Shown one piece after another: positions 26,779 through 35,528 of a DNA stretch of 64,000 nt. A program made the position numbers and the translations under genes. The notes below the pieces were generated by a model. It did not search any database and was not told the DNA's origin. It saw nothing but the letters and a program-made list of their open reading frames with translations. The first letter of the stretch is position 1, and every line of letters starts with the position of its first letter. Origin of the DNA: Kribbella flavida DSM 17836 (GTDB lineage Bacteria > Actinomycetota > Actinomycetes > Propionibacteriales > Kribbellaceae); the NCBI RefSeq assembly GCF_000024345.1, contig NC_013729.1, positions 6,944,001 through 7,008,000 of the forward strand. The letters are read 5' to 3'.

Positions 26779-27426
26779 TCAGTGCGTGAGCACCAGCATC
26801 CGGTTGGCCCCGGCCTGGAACTCGTACGGCACCCGACGAATCTCCGCCTGAACACCGTCGAGCTGCTCGAGCAGCTCCGGCAGGTACTCCACCGGCTCCC
26901 CCGCACCCTGCTTGACCAGCGGGAAGACCCGCACCTCGGACCGCGCCACCCGGACCAGCTCGCGCAACGCCGCCAGATGCCAGTCCTGGTCGTACTTGTC
27001 GGCCCAGGTGAACAGCAGGTGCGAGCTGAGCACCAGCTCGAACCGCCGGTCCGGGAACGGCAGCTCCGGCAGGCTGCCCGGCACGTACCGCTCGGGCGCG
27101 ACCGCGACGTCGGTCAGGAACCGGTCCGCCGCGTCGAGCCGCAGCTCGTCTTTGCGCTCCGGCGATCCGTACCAGTGCCAGACGAAGTTGCCCGCGTGCT
27201 CGTCCACGATGCCCGAGGTGGCCGGCAGGCTGCGCCGCACCGTGTCGACCAGCTCCGCCGCCGGCAGCTCGTACGCCGGGTCGACCGCGACCGCGTCGAC
27301 GCCCCGGGCCGCCGCCTCGGCCGTGAACCCGGCGCCGCCGGCGCAGCAGTCCAGCACGGACTCGGGAAGGTCGGACAGATCGAACATCGCCTCGTACTCG
27401 GCGTACGAGCGGGATGTCACCAGCAC
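26779..27426 (-). CDS. Class I SAM-dependent methyltransferase
   Basis: 215 residues, start GTG 27424-27426. The SAM-binding motif I is VLDCCAGGAGFTAEAAARG (about residues 24-42), motif II ends in VDAVAVDPAYEL, and post-motif FELVLSSHLLFTWADKYDQ corresponds to the catalytic/acceptor region, followed by LRELVRVARSEVRVFPLV. The substrate cannot be told. Four bases separate it from the Pr6Pr-family gene upstream on the same strand, so they are co-transcribed. Confidence 0.85.
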   Translation of the reverse strand: MLVTSRSYAEYEAMFDLSDLPESVLDCCAGGAGFTAEAAARGVDAVAVDPAYELPAAELVDTVRRSLPATSGIVDEHAGNFVWHWYGSPERKDELRLDAADRFLTDVAVAPERYVPGSLPELPFPDRRFELVLSSHLLFTWADKYDQDWHLAALRELVRVARSEVRVFPLVKQGAGEPVEYLPELLEQLDGVQAEIRRVPYEFQAGANRMLVLTH

Positions 27427-27430
27427 GGAT

Positions 27431-28072
27431 CTACCTCTCGACGGTGGTCCTGGTCAGCCGGCGGTCGAGAAGGGTGGCCCCGAACGCCAGAGCGAGGAAC
27501 AGTAGCGCGACGAGCAGACAGTTCAGCAGGACCTGGGCGTAGCCGAGCTCGCCGACGTCGACGAACGGGTACGGGTAGAAGCCGACCAGCTCGCCGCGGA
27601 CCAGCGTGAAGGCGAGCCACAGCAGGGGGAACGCGAGCGACCAGCCGACGATCTCGCGGTCGGTGCGGTCGCGCGGGCCGAACAGCAGCCAGCCCACGAC
27701 GCCGAGCACCGGAGTGGCCGTGTGCAGCAGGAAGTTGGTGAGCGCGGCCGCACCGGACAACTCGTCCAGCCCGGCCAGCGCCACGTGGTAGACGATCCCG
27801 GTCACCGCGATGCAGAGCACACCGTTCAGCCGGAGCGTCCGGAACACCGTGGAGTCGGAGGCGGCGCCGAGCGCGAGCAGCAGCGTGGTGCCACCGAGCA
27901 GCAGGTTCGACTGGATCGTGAAGAAGGCGAAGACGTTGAGCACCCGGTCGGGATTGTCCGGGAAGAAGCCTTCGGTCGTGGTCGCCGTGACGACCAGTTG
28001 CACGATGATGCCGATCGCCACGACCGCAGCCGTCACCGCGAACCAGAGCCGCCCCGCACCGAACTTGGTCAT
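27431..28072 (-). CDS. Pr6Pr-family integral membrane protein
   Basis: 213 residues with six predicted membrane helices, for example LWFAVTAAVVAIGIIVQLVV, AFFTIQSNLLLGGTTLLLAL, GVLCIAVTGIVYHVALAGL and VLLNCLLVALLFLALAFGA. The motifs FFTIQSNLL, NFLLHTATPVL and YPYPFVDV are characteristic of the Pr6Pr (FAR-17a/AIG1-like) family. Function unknown in bacteria. Located directly upstream of the methyltransferase gene on the minus strand and downstream of another membrane protein gene. Confidence 0.85.
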   Translation of the reverse strand: MTKFGAGRLWFAVTAAVVAIGIIVQLVVTATTTEGFFPDNPDRVLNVFAFFTIQSNLLLGGTTLLLALGAASDSTVFRTLRLNGVLCIAVTGIVYHVALAGLDELSGAAALTNFLLHTATPVLGVVGWLLFGPRDRTDREIVGWSLAFPLLWLAFTLVRGELVGFYPYPFVDVGELGYAQVLLNCLLVALLFLALAFGATLLDRRLTRTTVER

Positions 28073-28127
28073 GACCGCAATCTACGGTGCGGGAGCGGAG
28101 CCGGCCGGGAGCGGCGAGGCGGAACAC

Positions 28128-28682
28128 TCAGGCCTCGACCCGGTCCTGCTTGCTGTCGGCGTCCTCGTCCACGTCGTCGCCGTAGCTGAACGAGATGAAA
28201 CCGTCGATCACCAGCACGATCGTCCAGGTCCAGGCCGGACCGAGCAGCGCGTCGTACCCTTCGCCGGACAGCAGGCCGAGGCCGATCATGATCGCGCAGG
28301 CCACGGCGTACGAGGTGAGGTGGCGGTACCAGCCCTGCCGCTCCCAGCGGGCCTTCTCCCGGGTCCCCTTGCGTGGCTTGTACGGCCGCGGCCCGCCGGC
28401 GAACTTGTGCGCCGCCCAGCCGTCCGCCCACTGCAGCGTGCGGTGGCCGAAGCCGACACTGACGCCGATGAAGATCGCGGCCAGCGAGTGCTTGAACGAC
28501 GGCTCACCACCGGTGCGGATGTCGATCACGCTGGCGACCAGCATCACGACGTCCACCAGCGGCACCATCACGAGCAGCGCCATGCCCAGCTTCGGCAGCC
28601 GGAACAGGTAGCGCGTCGTCAGGCCGGCGGCGAGCAGGACCCAGAAGCCGATCTCGCACGCGGCGATGACAGCCAGCAGCAC
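28128..28682 (-). CDS. Four-helix integral membrane protein of unknown function
   Basis: About 184 residues. Hydrophobic segments: LLAVIAACEIGFWVLLAAGL, LGMALLVMVPLVDVVMLVAS, SLAAIFIGVSVGFG, then a basic cytoplasmic stretch (GPRPYKPRKGTREKARWERQ), two more segments (YAVACAIMIGLGLL; WTWTIVLVIDGFISFSY) and an acidic tail DDVDEDADSKQDRVEA. The layout resembles 2TM/DUF-type proteins seen beside TetR regulators. Start at GTG 28682 is preferred because AAGGG lies eight bases upstream; GTG 28691 is the alternative. It is divergent from the TetR gene across a palindromic operator, so it is probably the TetR target. Confidence 0.75.
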   Translation of the reverse strand: MLLAVIAACEIGFWVLLAAGLTTRYLFRLPKLGMALLVMVPLVDVVMLVASVIDIRTGGEPSFKHSLAAIFIGVSVGFGHRTLQWADGWAAHKFAGGPRPYKPRKGTREKARWERQGWYRHLTSYAVACAIMIGLGLLSGEGYDALLGPAWTWTIVLVIDGFISFSYGDDVDEDADSKQDRVEA

Positions 28683-28710
28683 GGCGTCCACCCTTTCTTT
28701 TTTGATACGA

Positions 28711-28739
28711 CTGTGTTGACAAGAACCACGGTAACACAG
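28711..28739. promoter_or_regulatory. Inverted repeat, probable operator of the adjacent TetR regulator
   Basis: CTGTGTT (28711-28717) and AACACAG (28733-28739) are perfect inverted arms around 15 bp, in the gap between the divergent membrane-protein gene and tetR gene. A TTGACA hexamer (28716-28721) overlaps the left arm and would suit a -35 element. A TetR dimer bound here could repress both directions. Confidence 0.55.
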
Positions 28740-28757
28740 GAGTGCTAAAAAGGGCGG

Positions 28758-29357
28758 GTGCCGAAAATCGTCGATCACGAAGCCCGCCGCGAGGAGATCG
28801 CCCAGGCGCTGTGGCGGGTGGTCCGTCGCGACGGCATCCGCTCCGCCTCGGTCCGCACCGTCGCCGCCGAGGCCGGCTGGTCCGCCGGCGCGGTCCGCTA
28901 CTACTTCCCCGACCAGGACGGCCTGATCAGCTTCGCGATGGACCTGGTCTCCCGCCGGGTGCACGACCGGATCGCCGCGCTGAGGGTGACCGGCAGCGCG
29001 ACCGAGATGGCTCTGCGGTACCTGGAGGAAGTGATCCCGCTCGACCCCGAGCGGCTGGCCGAGTTCGACGTGTGGCTGTCGTTCATCGCCCAGGCCCAGG
29101 CCGAGACCGGCGCCGGTGGGCTGCGTGAGCATCTTGCGCCGTCCACCGAGGGCCTGCGCCGGCTGTGCCTGTCGATGCTCAGCGAGCTGGCCCGGGACGG
29201 CGCTCTGCGCAAGGATCTCGACCTCGACCTGGAAGCCGAGCGGTTGCACGCGCTGATCGACGGGATCTCCCTGCACGTGGCGGTCCAGCCCGAGGTGACC
29301 ACCGCCGATCGCGCTCGGCAGGTGGTGGCCGCGCACCTGGACTCCCTGCAGCGCTGA
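28758..29357 (+). CDS. TetR-family transcriptional regulator
   Basis: 199 residues from GTG 28758 (VPKIVDHEARREEIAQAL). The helix-turn-helix is SVRTVAAEAGWSAGAVRYYF, followed by DQDGLISFAMDLV. The C-terminal part (YLEEVIPLDPERLAEFDVWL; LHALIDGISLHVAVQPEVTT) resembles the BetI/TetR_C_6-type ligand domain. Ligand unknown. Divergent from the four-helix membrane protein gene with a palindrome between them, so it is probably an autorepressor that also controls that gene. Confidence 0.9.
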   Translation: MPKIVDHEARREEIAQALWRVVRRDGIRSASVRTVAAEAGWSAGAVRYYFPDQDGLISFAMDLVSRRVHDRIAALRVTGSATEMALRYLEEVIPLDPERLAEFDVWLSFIAQAQAETGAGGLREHLAPSTEGLRRLCLSMLSELARDGALRKDLDLDLEAERLHALIDGISLHVAVQPEVTTADRARQVVAAHLDSLQR

Positions 29358-29439
29358 CCGCCGCAACCGCTGGCAGACTCCGGACAATCCGCCCGCGAGA
29401 CCTGACGGAACCTCCGGTCCGCATGGCACGATCCACCCC

Positions 29440-29949
29440 ATGGAGACCGAGGGCGTGATCGTCGTCAGCGGGATCACGGCGGCGGGAAAGTCGACGGTCT
29501 CCCAACTGCTCGCCGAGCGCTTCCAGTACGGCGTCCACCTGCGCGGCGAGGTGTTTCGCCGGATGATCGTCAGCGGCCAGGCCTCGGCCGACGCGGAGAA
29601 CGGCGCCGAGGCGCAGAAACAGCTGAAACTGCGGTACCGGCTGGCCTGCCAGGCGGCCGACGGCTACGCCCAGGCCGGCTTCACGGTGGTCCTGCAGGAC
29701 GTGGTGATCGGCGAACTGCTGCGCGAGTTCCTGGACGGCATCCGGAGCCGGCCGCGCTACCTGGTCGTGCTGACGCCCCGGCCGGACGTCATCGCACGCC
29801 GGCTCGGCGGCCTGTCGGTGGACGAGCTCGACTACGAGCTGCACGCCTTCACCCCACGCCGAGGTCTCTGGCTGGACAACTCCGACCTGTCCCCGCCCGA
29901 GACCGTCGACGCCATCCTGGGCCGGCTGGACGAGGCGCGGTTCGACTAG
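29440..29949 (+). CDS. P-loop kinase/phosphotransferase-like protein (chloramphenicol phosphotransferase-like fold)
   Basis: 169 residues. Walker A is GITAAGKST (residues about 11-19) at the end of the first strand VIVVSG. HLRGEVFRRMIVSG marks an acceptor/lid region, VVLQDVVIGELLREFLDGI the Walker-B-like strand and YLVVLTPRPDVIARRLGGL the C-terminal strand. Small proteins of this type phosphorylate small molecules or nucleosides; the acceptor is not evident. Free-standing between the TetR gene and the molybdopterin oxidoreductase gene, 32 bp ahead of the latter and in the same direction. Confidence 0.75.
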   Translation: METEGVIVVSGITAAGKSTVSQLLAERFQYGVHLRGEVFRRMIVSGQASADAENGAEAQKQLKLRYRLACQAADGYAQAGFTVVLQDVVIGELLREFLDGIRSRPRYLVVLTPRPDVIARRLGGLSVDELDYELHAFTPRRGLWLDNSDLSPPETVDAILGRLDEARFD

Positions 29950-29981
29950 TCGCCGTGCCTACCTGGCGGTAGCTTGGCTGG

Positions 29982-32087
29982 ATGGCAGCCACCGTGCGCA
30001 GGACCTCGTGCAATCTGTGTGAAGCCATCTGCGGCGTACTCGTCACCGTCGACGACGGCCGGGTCACCGACATCCGCGGCGACGAGTCCGACCCGTTGTC
30101 GCGCGGGCACATCTGCCCGAAGGCCGTGGCCCTCCAGGACCTGCAGGACGACCCGGACCGGCTGACCACCCCGGTCCGCCGTACGCCGGACGGCTGGCAG
30201 GAGATCGGCTGGGACGAGGCCACGGCGTACGTCGCCGCGCGACTGACCGCGATCCAGCAGGAGCACGGCAGGAACGCGGTCGGCGTCTACCTCGGCAATC
30301 CCAACGTGCACAGCCTCGGCGCGATGACGCACATGCCGACAGCCGTGCGGTTGCTGCGGACCCGCAACCGGTTCAGCGCCACCTCGGTCGACCAGTTGCC
30401 GCACATGCTCGCGTGCCACCTGCTCTACGGCCACCAGCTGATGGTCCCGGTCGCCGACATCGACCGGACGGCGTACCTGTTGATGCTCGGCGCGAACCCG
30501 CTGGCCTCCAACGGCAGCATGATGACCGCGCCCGGGTTCGGCCGGCGGCTCAAGGAGGTCCGCCGCCGCGGCGGCCGGGTGGTGGTGATCGATCCGCGCC
30601 GGACCGAGACGGCGGCCGTCGCCGACGAGCACCACTTCGTCCGGCCCGGCACCGACGCGGCGTTCCTGCTGGCCCTGATCCACCAGGTGATCGCGGACGG
30701 CAACGCCCGGCCGGCCGACTACGTGGACGGACTGGACCAGGTGACCGCCGCGGTCGCGGAGTGGACGCCGGAGCGGGCCGCGGCGGCGACCGGGATCGAC
30801 GCCGCGGTGATCCGCCGGATCGCGGCCGAGTTCGGTACCGCGGACCGGGCCGCCTGCTACGGCCGGGTCGGGGTGTCGACGCAGCAGTTCGGGGCGGTCT
30901 GCCAGTGGGCCGTGCAGGTGCTCAACATCATCACCGGCAACCTCGACCGGCCCGGCGGCACGATGATCCCGCGACCGGCCGTCGACACTCTGCGTGGAAT
31001 CGGGCGCGGCCACTTCGGGGTGTGGACGAGCCGGGTGCGAGGTTTGCCCGAGTTCGGCGGCGAACTGCCCGCGGCCGCGATGGCCGAGGAGATCCGGACC
31101 CCGGGCGACGGCCGGATCCGGGCGATGGTGACAATCGCCGGCAACCCGGTGCTGTCCACGCCGAGCGGCCGCCGGCTGGACGAGGCCCTGGCCACGCTGG
31201 ACTTCATGGTCGCCGTCGACCCCTACATCAACGAGACCACCCGGCACGCGGACGTGATCCTGCCGCCGACCCCGCCGTTGGAGCGCGACCACTACGACCT
31301 GGCCTTCCACCAGCTGGCGGTCCGGAACACCGCCCGCTGGAACGACGCCGTGCTGCCCCGGCCGGCCCACGCCCGGCACGACTGGGAGATTTTCCGCGAC
31401 CTGGGACTGGCCCTGCTCCGCCGTACGCCGATGAGCCGGCGCAAGCTGCTCGCCACGGCGCGGCTGCGGCTCACCCCGCGACGGATCGTCGACGCCGGGC
31501 TGCGGATCGGGCCCTACCGGCTGTCGGTGCGAAAGCTCCGGAAGTCCCCGGGCGGGATCGACCTCGGTCCGCTGCAACCCGCACTGCCGCAGGCATTGCG
31601 GACGCGCGACAGGCGGATCGACCTCGCCCAGCCGATGCTGCTCGACGACCTGCCCCGGGTGCAGCAGTCGTTGCTTGCTTTGAGCAACGAGGATGACCTG
31701 TTGCTGATCGGGCGCCGGCACTTGCGCAGCAACAACTCGTGGATGCACAACTCGGCTCGGCTGGTGAAGGGCAAGCCACGGCACCAGCTGCTGATGAACC
31801 CGACGGACCTGGCGCACCGCGAGCTGGTCGACGGCCAGCTGGTGGAGGTCACCTCCGCGGTCGGCTCGGTCGCGGTCGAGGTTGCCGCAAGCAACGACAT
31901 GATGCCGGGCGTGGTCAGCCTGCCGCACGGCTTCGGCCACGGCCGGGCCGGGGCGCGGCTGACCGTGGCCAACCAGGTGTCCGGCGTCTCGGCCAACGAC
32001 CTCACCGACGACGCATTCACCGACACCCTGTCCGGTACGGCGGCGCTCAACGGCGTACCGGTGCAGGTGACCGCCGCCAACCGGTGA
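29982..32087 (+). CDS. Molybdopterin-dependent oxidoreductase with N-terminal 4Fe-4S domain
   Basis: 701 residues. The 4Fe-4S cluster motif is C-x2-C-x3-C...C: SCNLCEAICG followed by GHICPKA (residues about 10-48). Pterin-binding segments follow, including LLMLGANPLASNGSMMTAPG, VVVIDPRRTETAAVADEHHF, GTDAAFLLALIHQVI, NIITGNLDRPGGTM and VDPYINETTRHADVILPPTP. The C-terminal molybdopterin dinucleotide domain contains LMNPTDLAHRELVDGQLVEV. It belongs to the formate-dehydrogenase/DMSO-reductase superfamily; without a clear Cys/Sec/Ser/Asp ligand call the substrate stays open. No electron-transfer subunit is adjacent. The mod operon 15 kb upstream supplies molybdate. Confidence 0.88.
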   Translation: MAATVRRTSCNLCEAICGVLVTVDDGRVTDIRGDESDPLSRGHICPKAVALQDLQDDPDRLTTPVRRTPDGWQEIGWDEATAYVAARLTAIQQEHGRNAVGVYLGNPNVHSLGAMTHMPTAVRLLRTRNRFSATSVDQLPHMLACHLLYGHQLMVPVADIDRTAYLLMLGANPLASNGSMMTAPGFGRRLKEVRRRGGRVVVIDPRRTETAAVADEHHFVRPGTDAAFLLALIHQVIADGNARPADYVDGLDQVTAAVAEWTPERAAAATGIDAAVIRRIAAEFGTADRAACYGRVGVSTQQFGAVCQWAVQVLNIITGNLDRPGGTMIPRPAVDTLRGIGRGHFGVWTSRVRGLPEFGGELPAAAMAEEIRTPGDGRIRAMVTIAGNPVLSTPSGRRLDEALATLDFMVAVDPYINETTRHADVILPPTPPLERDHYDLAFHQLAVRNTARWNDAVLPRPAHARHDWEIFRDLGLALLRRTPMSRRKLLATARLRLTPRRIVDAGLRIGPYRLSVRKLRKSPGGIDLGPLQPALPQALRTRDRRIDLAQPMLLDDLPRVQQSLLALSNEDDLLLIGRRHLRSNNSWMHNSARLVKGKPRHQLLMNPTDLAHRELVDGQLVEVTSAVGSVAVEVAASNDMMPGVVSLPHGFGHGRAGARLTVANQVSGVSANDLTDDAFTDTLSGTAALNGVPVQVTAANR

Positions 32088-32126
32088 TCCACGCCGGGAC
32101 CTCGAGCAGGTTCGCGGCACGTCGCA

Positions 32127-32196
32127 CAGGATCGCGGGACCGCGTGCAGGACCGCGTGCAGGATCGCGGGACCGCGTGCAGGATCGCGGGACCGCG
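32127..32196. repeat. Tandem array of self-complementary units between convergent genes
   Basis: Units of CAGGATCGCGGGACCGCGTG occur at 32127-32146, 32159-32178 and, incomplete (18 bp), at 32179-32196, with a shortened 12-bp unit at 32147-32158. Each full unit contains the palindrome CGCGG-GA-CCGCG, so RNA from either strand could form a row of small hairpins. It lies 40 bp after the molybdopterin oxidoreductase stop and ends six bases before the LacI-type stop codon, a position suited to bidirectional termination. Confidence 0.8.
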
Positions 32197-32202
32197 GACA
32201 GG

Positions 32203-33249
32203 CTATGCCCTGTTCAAGGTGCCGACTTCCTGGGCGCGGCGTCCGGGTGCGGCCGAGCTGTCGCGGACGATCAGCAGCGGGGTGGAGTAGAGATGCGCCT
32301 CGGGCGGCGCGCCGTCGAGCACGCCGAACAGGCGGCGGGCGACCTCCGCGCCGTACGCGACGATGTTGTGGCTCATCGCGGTCAGCGGCGGATGGGTCAG
32401 CCGGCACAGCGCCGAGTCGTCCCAGGCGACCAGCGTGACGTCGTCGGGTGATCGCAACCCCAGGCCGTTGACCACCGAGAGCCCGGCGACCGCCATCAGG
32501 TCGTTGTCGTAGATGATCGCGGTCGGGCGGTCGTCGGCGGTCAGCAACCGCCGGGTCGCCGCGGCACCCTGCTCGCCGGAGAAGTCGGTGTGCAGCACCT
32601 GCAGGTCGAGCCCCAGCCGGCGGCCGACCGCGGCGAAGGCCTGGTCCCGGATCCACACGTGCCCGTGCTCGGGCGGCCCCGCGACGCGCGCGATCGACCG
32701 GTGGCCGAGCGACACGACGTGCTCCACCGCGGCATTCATCGCGGACCGGCCGTCGGTCCAGACAGACGTCAGCCCGTCGGCCAGCGCGGGGTCGCCGACC
32801 ACCACCGCGGGCAGTTCGAGCTTGCGCAGCAAGGGAATCCGAGGGTCGTCGACGCGCAGGTCGACCACGATCACCCCGTCCACCCGCCGCTCGGCGGCCC
32901 ACTTCCGGTACGTCGCCATCTCGTCGGCCAGGTCGGGCACGACCTGCAGGGCCAGCGCGTACGACTTCTCGCTCAGCACGGACTCCACACCGCCGACGAA
33001 GCCCATGTAGAAAGGCTCCTCGCTGAGCGTCTTCGCGGTCCTGGCCAGCACCAGGCCGAAGGTCTCACTGCGCGCCGCCGACAGCTGGCGGGCGGCCCGG
33101 TTGGGCATCCACTCCAGCTCCTCGGCGACCTTGAGCACGCGCGCCCGGGTGGCCTCGGAGACCCCCGGCTGGTTGTTCAGCGCGTACGACACCGCTCCCT
33201 TGGAGACGCCCGCCCGTCGGGCGATCTCCTTGATGGTCACACGGGCCAC
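32203..33249 (-). CDS. LacI-family transcriptional regulator of the mannoside gene cluster
   Basis: About 348 residues, start at GTG 33247-33249 with AAGGAGG six bases upstream. The N-terminal LacI helix-turn-helix is VTIKEIARRAGVSKGAVSYA, followed by hinge helix RAARQLSAARSETFGLVL and a periplasmic-binding-protein-like effector domain (VVPDLADEMATY; GVIVVDLRVDDPRIP; AIIYDNDLMAVAG; VAWDDSALCRLTHPPLT). It is divergent from the isomerase/dehydrogenase/mannosidase genes. Two sites with the LacI-type core AACCGGTT stand before its likely targets. Effector unknown, but the context points to a mannoside or derived sugar. Confidence 0.92.
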   Translation of the reverse strand: MARVTIKEIARRAGVSKGAVSYALNNQPGVSEATRARVLKVAEELEWMPNRAARQLSAARSETFGLVLARTAKTLSEEPFYMGFVGGVESVLSEKSYALALQVVPDLADEMATYRKWAAERRVDGVIVVDLRVDDPRIPLLRKLELPAVVVGDPALADGLTSVWTDGRSAMNAAVEHVVSLGHRSIARVAGPPEHGHVWIRDQAFAAVGRRLGLDLQVLHTDFSGEQGAAATRRLLTADDRPTAIIYDNDLMAVAGLSVVNGLGLRSPDDVTLVAWDDSALCRLTHPPLTAMSHNIVAYGAEVARRLFGVLDGAPPEAHLYSTPLLIVRDSSAAPGRRAQEVGTLNRA

Positions 33250-33540
33250 GATCGGCCTCCTTCGAACGGGCGGTCCGAACCGGGACGGGCGGTCCGGCAG
33301 GCACTCATTGTGCGCCGCCCCCCACTGTCTGTCTGCAGGTAAACGCTCTCCCTCACCCACAGCAACCATTTGATCAAACCCACCTCGTGCACGGCCCAGC
33401 CACCGATCGCGCCGGTTTCCGGCCGGTCCGTGCACAAGGTTGCGGAACGGAGGTCGGGAAGCGGTTGCCGGGGACGTGTTCGGAGGGTGGTTGCACTCTG
33501 GTCCGGGCGGGCAAGGTGGGATAGTCTGCCGGTCGGTACT

Positions 33541-33551
33541 TAACCGGTTCG
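33541..33551. promoter_or_regulatory. LacI-type operator-like palindrome before the isomerase gene
   Basis: The 8-bp palindrome AACCGGTT at 33542-33549 lies 63 bp upstream of ATG 33612. It shares this core with the perfect 12-bp palindrome at 35653-35664. CG-centred sites of this kind are typical for LacI-family proteins. A second palindrome, TTTGATCAAA at 33369-33378, lies closer to the regulator gene and may serve its own promoter. Confidence 0.55.
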
Positions 33552-33611
33552 GTCAACCGAGGCCGGGTCTTCTTTGGGCAGCGGAGAAGCTCCGGCGACG
33601 AGGAGAGAAGA

Positions 33612-34358
33612 ATGGTCGCAGTGGACAACCTGTCCCTCCAGCTCTACACCGTGCGGCACAAGCTGGAGGAGGACTTCGACGCCACGCTGGCCCGGATCGC
33701 GGAGATCGGCTACACGAAGGTCGAGCCGTTCGGTCTGGTCAATCTGGCCCCGCAGCTCGCCGAAGCGCTGCCCAAGTACGGTCTGTCGGCGCCGAGCACG
33801 CACGCCGGCCTGCTCCGCGAGGACAGCGGCCCGATCTTCGAGGCCGCCCAGCAGCTGGGCATCGGCACCGTCATCGACCCGTTCGTCGAGCCCGCGCGCT
33901 GGCAGTCCGCGGACGACATCAAGGCGACCGCGGAGGCGCTGAACAAGGCGGCTGCCGAGGGCGCCGAGCACGGCATCGCCGTCGGCTACCACAACCACCA
34001 CTTCGAGCTGGAGTCGGTGATCGACGGCGTGCACGGCCTGGAGATCCTGGTCGCGCACCTGTCCGACGAGGTCATTCTCGAGGTCGACACGTACTGGGCC
34101 GCCGTCGGTGGCGCCGACGTGCCCGCGCTGCTCGGCCGGCTTGGTGACCGGGTGAAGGCGCTGCACGTCAAGGACGGCGACGGCACCCTGGACAACAAGG
34201 CGCAGGTCGCGGTCGGCGACGGCACCATCGCAGTGCAGGACATCCTGGCCGCGGCGCCCACCGCGCTGCGCGTCGTCGAGCTGGACGACTTCAGCGGCGA
34301 GATCTTCGACGCCGTCGAGGGCAGCTTCCGCTACCTCACCGGGCAGGATTTCGCATGA
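33612..34358 (+). CDS. Sugar phosphate isomerase/epimerase (xylose-isomerase-like TIM barrel)
   Basis: 248 residues from ATG 33612, with GAGGAGAG seven bases upstream (GGAGAGAAGA spacing). Strands and metal-ligand segments of the AP_endonuc_2/TIM-barrel family are visible: LSLQLYTVRHKLEEDFDATL, GYTKVEPFG, AVGYHNHHFELE, VILEVDTYWAAVGG, VKALHVKDGDG and LRVVELDDFSG. Such enzymes isomerise or epimerise sugars or cyclitols, often next to Gfo/Idh/MocA dehydrogenases as here. First gene of a two-gene unit (ATGA overlap) behind an AACCGGTT site. Confidence 0.9.
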   Translation: MVAVDNLSLQLYTVRHKLEEDFDATLARIAEIGYTKVEPFGLVNLAPQLAEALPKYGLSAPSTHAGLLREDSGPIFEAAQQLGIGTVIDPFVEPARWQSADDIKATAEALNKAAAEGAEHGIAVGYHNHHFELESVIDGVHGLEILVAHLSDEVILEVDTYWAAVGGADVPALLGRLGDRVKALHVKDGDGTLDNKAQVAVGDGTIAVQDILAAAPTALRVVELDDFSGEIFDAVEGSFRYLTGQDFA

Positions 34359-35452
34359 GCGCGGTCGGCGTAGGCGTGATCGGCGCCGGGGTGATCTCCG
34401 ACGCCTACATCAAGAGCATGCAGAGCTTCCCCGACCTCAGCGTCGTCGCGATCGGCGACCTGCGGCCGGAGGCAGCCAAAGAGAAGGCCGAGCAGTACGG
34501 CATCCCCGCCCACGGCGGACCCGAGGCCGTGCTGAACAACGCCGACGTCGAGATCGTGGTCAACCTGACCATTCCGATCGCGCACGTCGAGGTCGCGCTG
34601 GCCGCGATCGCCGCCGGCAAGCACGTGTGGAGCGAGAAGCCGTTCTCGCTCGACCAGGAGAGCGGGCTGAAGCTGCTGTCCACCGCCCAGGACGCGGGAC
34701 TGCGGCTGGGCTGCGCGCCGGACACCATTCTCGGTCCCGGCCTGCAGACCGCACGCCGGATCATCGAGAAGGGTGACATCGGGCAGCCGCTCACCGCGCT
34801 GACCCTGATGCAGTCGCCCGGCCCGGAGTCCTGGCACCCGAACCCGGCGTTCCTGTTCCAGGAGGGCGCCGGCCCACTGTGGGACATCGGCCCGTACTAC
34901 CTGACCACGCTGGTGCAGCTGTTCGGCCCGGTCGCGGCCGTCGCCGGGCTCGGCTCGAAGTCGCGGGACAAGCGCACGATCGGCTCCGGCCCGCTGGCCG
35001 GCACCGAGTTCGACGTCACCGTGCCGACGCACGTCAGCGCGATCGCACGGTTCGAGTCCGGTCAGTCGTCGCAGAGCATCTTCAGCTTCGACTCCCCGCT
35101 GCCGCGGGCCGGGTTCGTCGAGATCACCGGTTCCGAGGCGACGCTGGCCCTGCCGGACCCGAACCGCTTCGACGGTGAGCTCAAGGTCCGCCGCCGCGAC
35201 GGCGAGGACTGGGAGTCGGTCGCGACCACCGAGGCCACCGCCGAGCGGGGTACCGGAGTTCTGGAGATGGCGCGGGCGATCCGGGCCGACCGGCCGCACC
35301 GGGCCACCGGCGCGCTGGCCTTCCACGTCGTCGACGTGATGGCCTCGATCACCGACTCGATCGAGTCCGGCACGTTCGTCGACGTGACCAGCACGGTCGA
35401 GGTCCCGCCCGTCCTGCCGGACGACTGGGACGTCACCGCGGCCACGCTCTGA
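34355..35452 (+). CDS. Gfo/Idh/MocA-family NAD(P)-dependent oxidoreductase
   Basis: 365 residues. The N-terminal Rossmann fold shows GVGVIGAGVISDAYIKSM, VVAIGDLRPEAAKEKAEQYG and IPIAHVEVALAAIAAGKHV. The catalytic EKP motif is present in WSEKPFSLDQESG, and WDIGPYYLTTLVQLFGPV supplies the conserved DxGPY-type active-site segment. These enzymes oxidise a hydroxyl of a sugar, glycoside or cyclitol. It shares a 4-bp ATGA overlap with the isomerase gene, so both act in the same route, probably converting a sugar released by the nearby beta-mannosidase. A strong terminator follows. Confidence 0.92.
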   Translation: MSAVGVGVIGAGVISDAYIKSMQSFPDLSVVAIGDLRPEAAKEKAEQYGIPAHGGPEAVLNNADVEIVVNLTIPIAHVEVALAAIAAGKHVWSEKPFSLDQESGLKLLSTAQDAGLRLGCAPDTILGPGLQTARRIIEKGDIGQPLTALTLMQSPGPESWHPNPAFLFQEGAGPLWDIGPYYLTTLVQLFGPVAAVAGLGSKSRDKRTIGSGPLAGTEFDVTVPTHVSAIARFESGQSSQSIFSFDSPLPRAGFVEITGSEATLALPDPNRFDGELKVRRRDGEDWESVATTEATAERGTGVLEMARAIRADRPHRATGALAFHVVDVMASITDSIESGTFVDVTSTVEVPPVLPDDWDVTAATL

Positions 35453-35470
35453 CCGCTGTCGACGCATCGG

Positions 35471-35502
35471 ATCCCCGGCGAACCGCTGTGTTCGCCGGGG
35501 AT
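35471..35502 (+). terminator. Strong terminator hairpin after the dehydrogenase gene
   Basis: ATCCCCGGCGAAC (35471-35483) pairs perfectly over 13 bp with GTTCGCCGGGGAT (35490-35502) around a 6-nt loop, followed by TCCTTC. It lies 18 bases past the stop. The mannosidase gene therefore probably has its own promoter, at its own operator. Confidence 0.75.
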
Positions 35503-35528
35503 TCCTTCACCCCGGCCCACCCCGCGAC

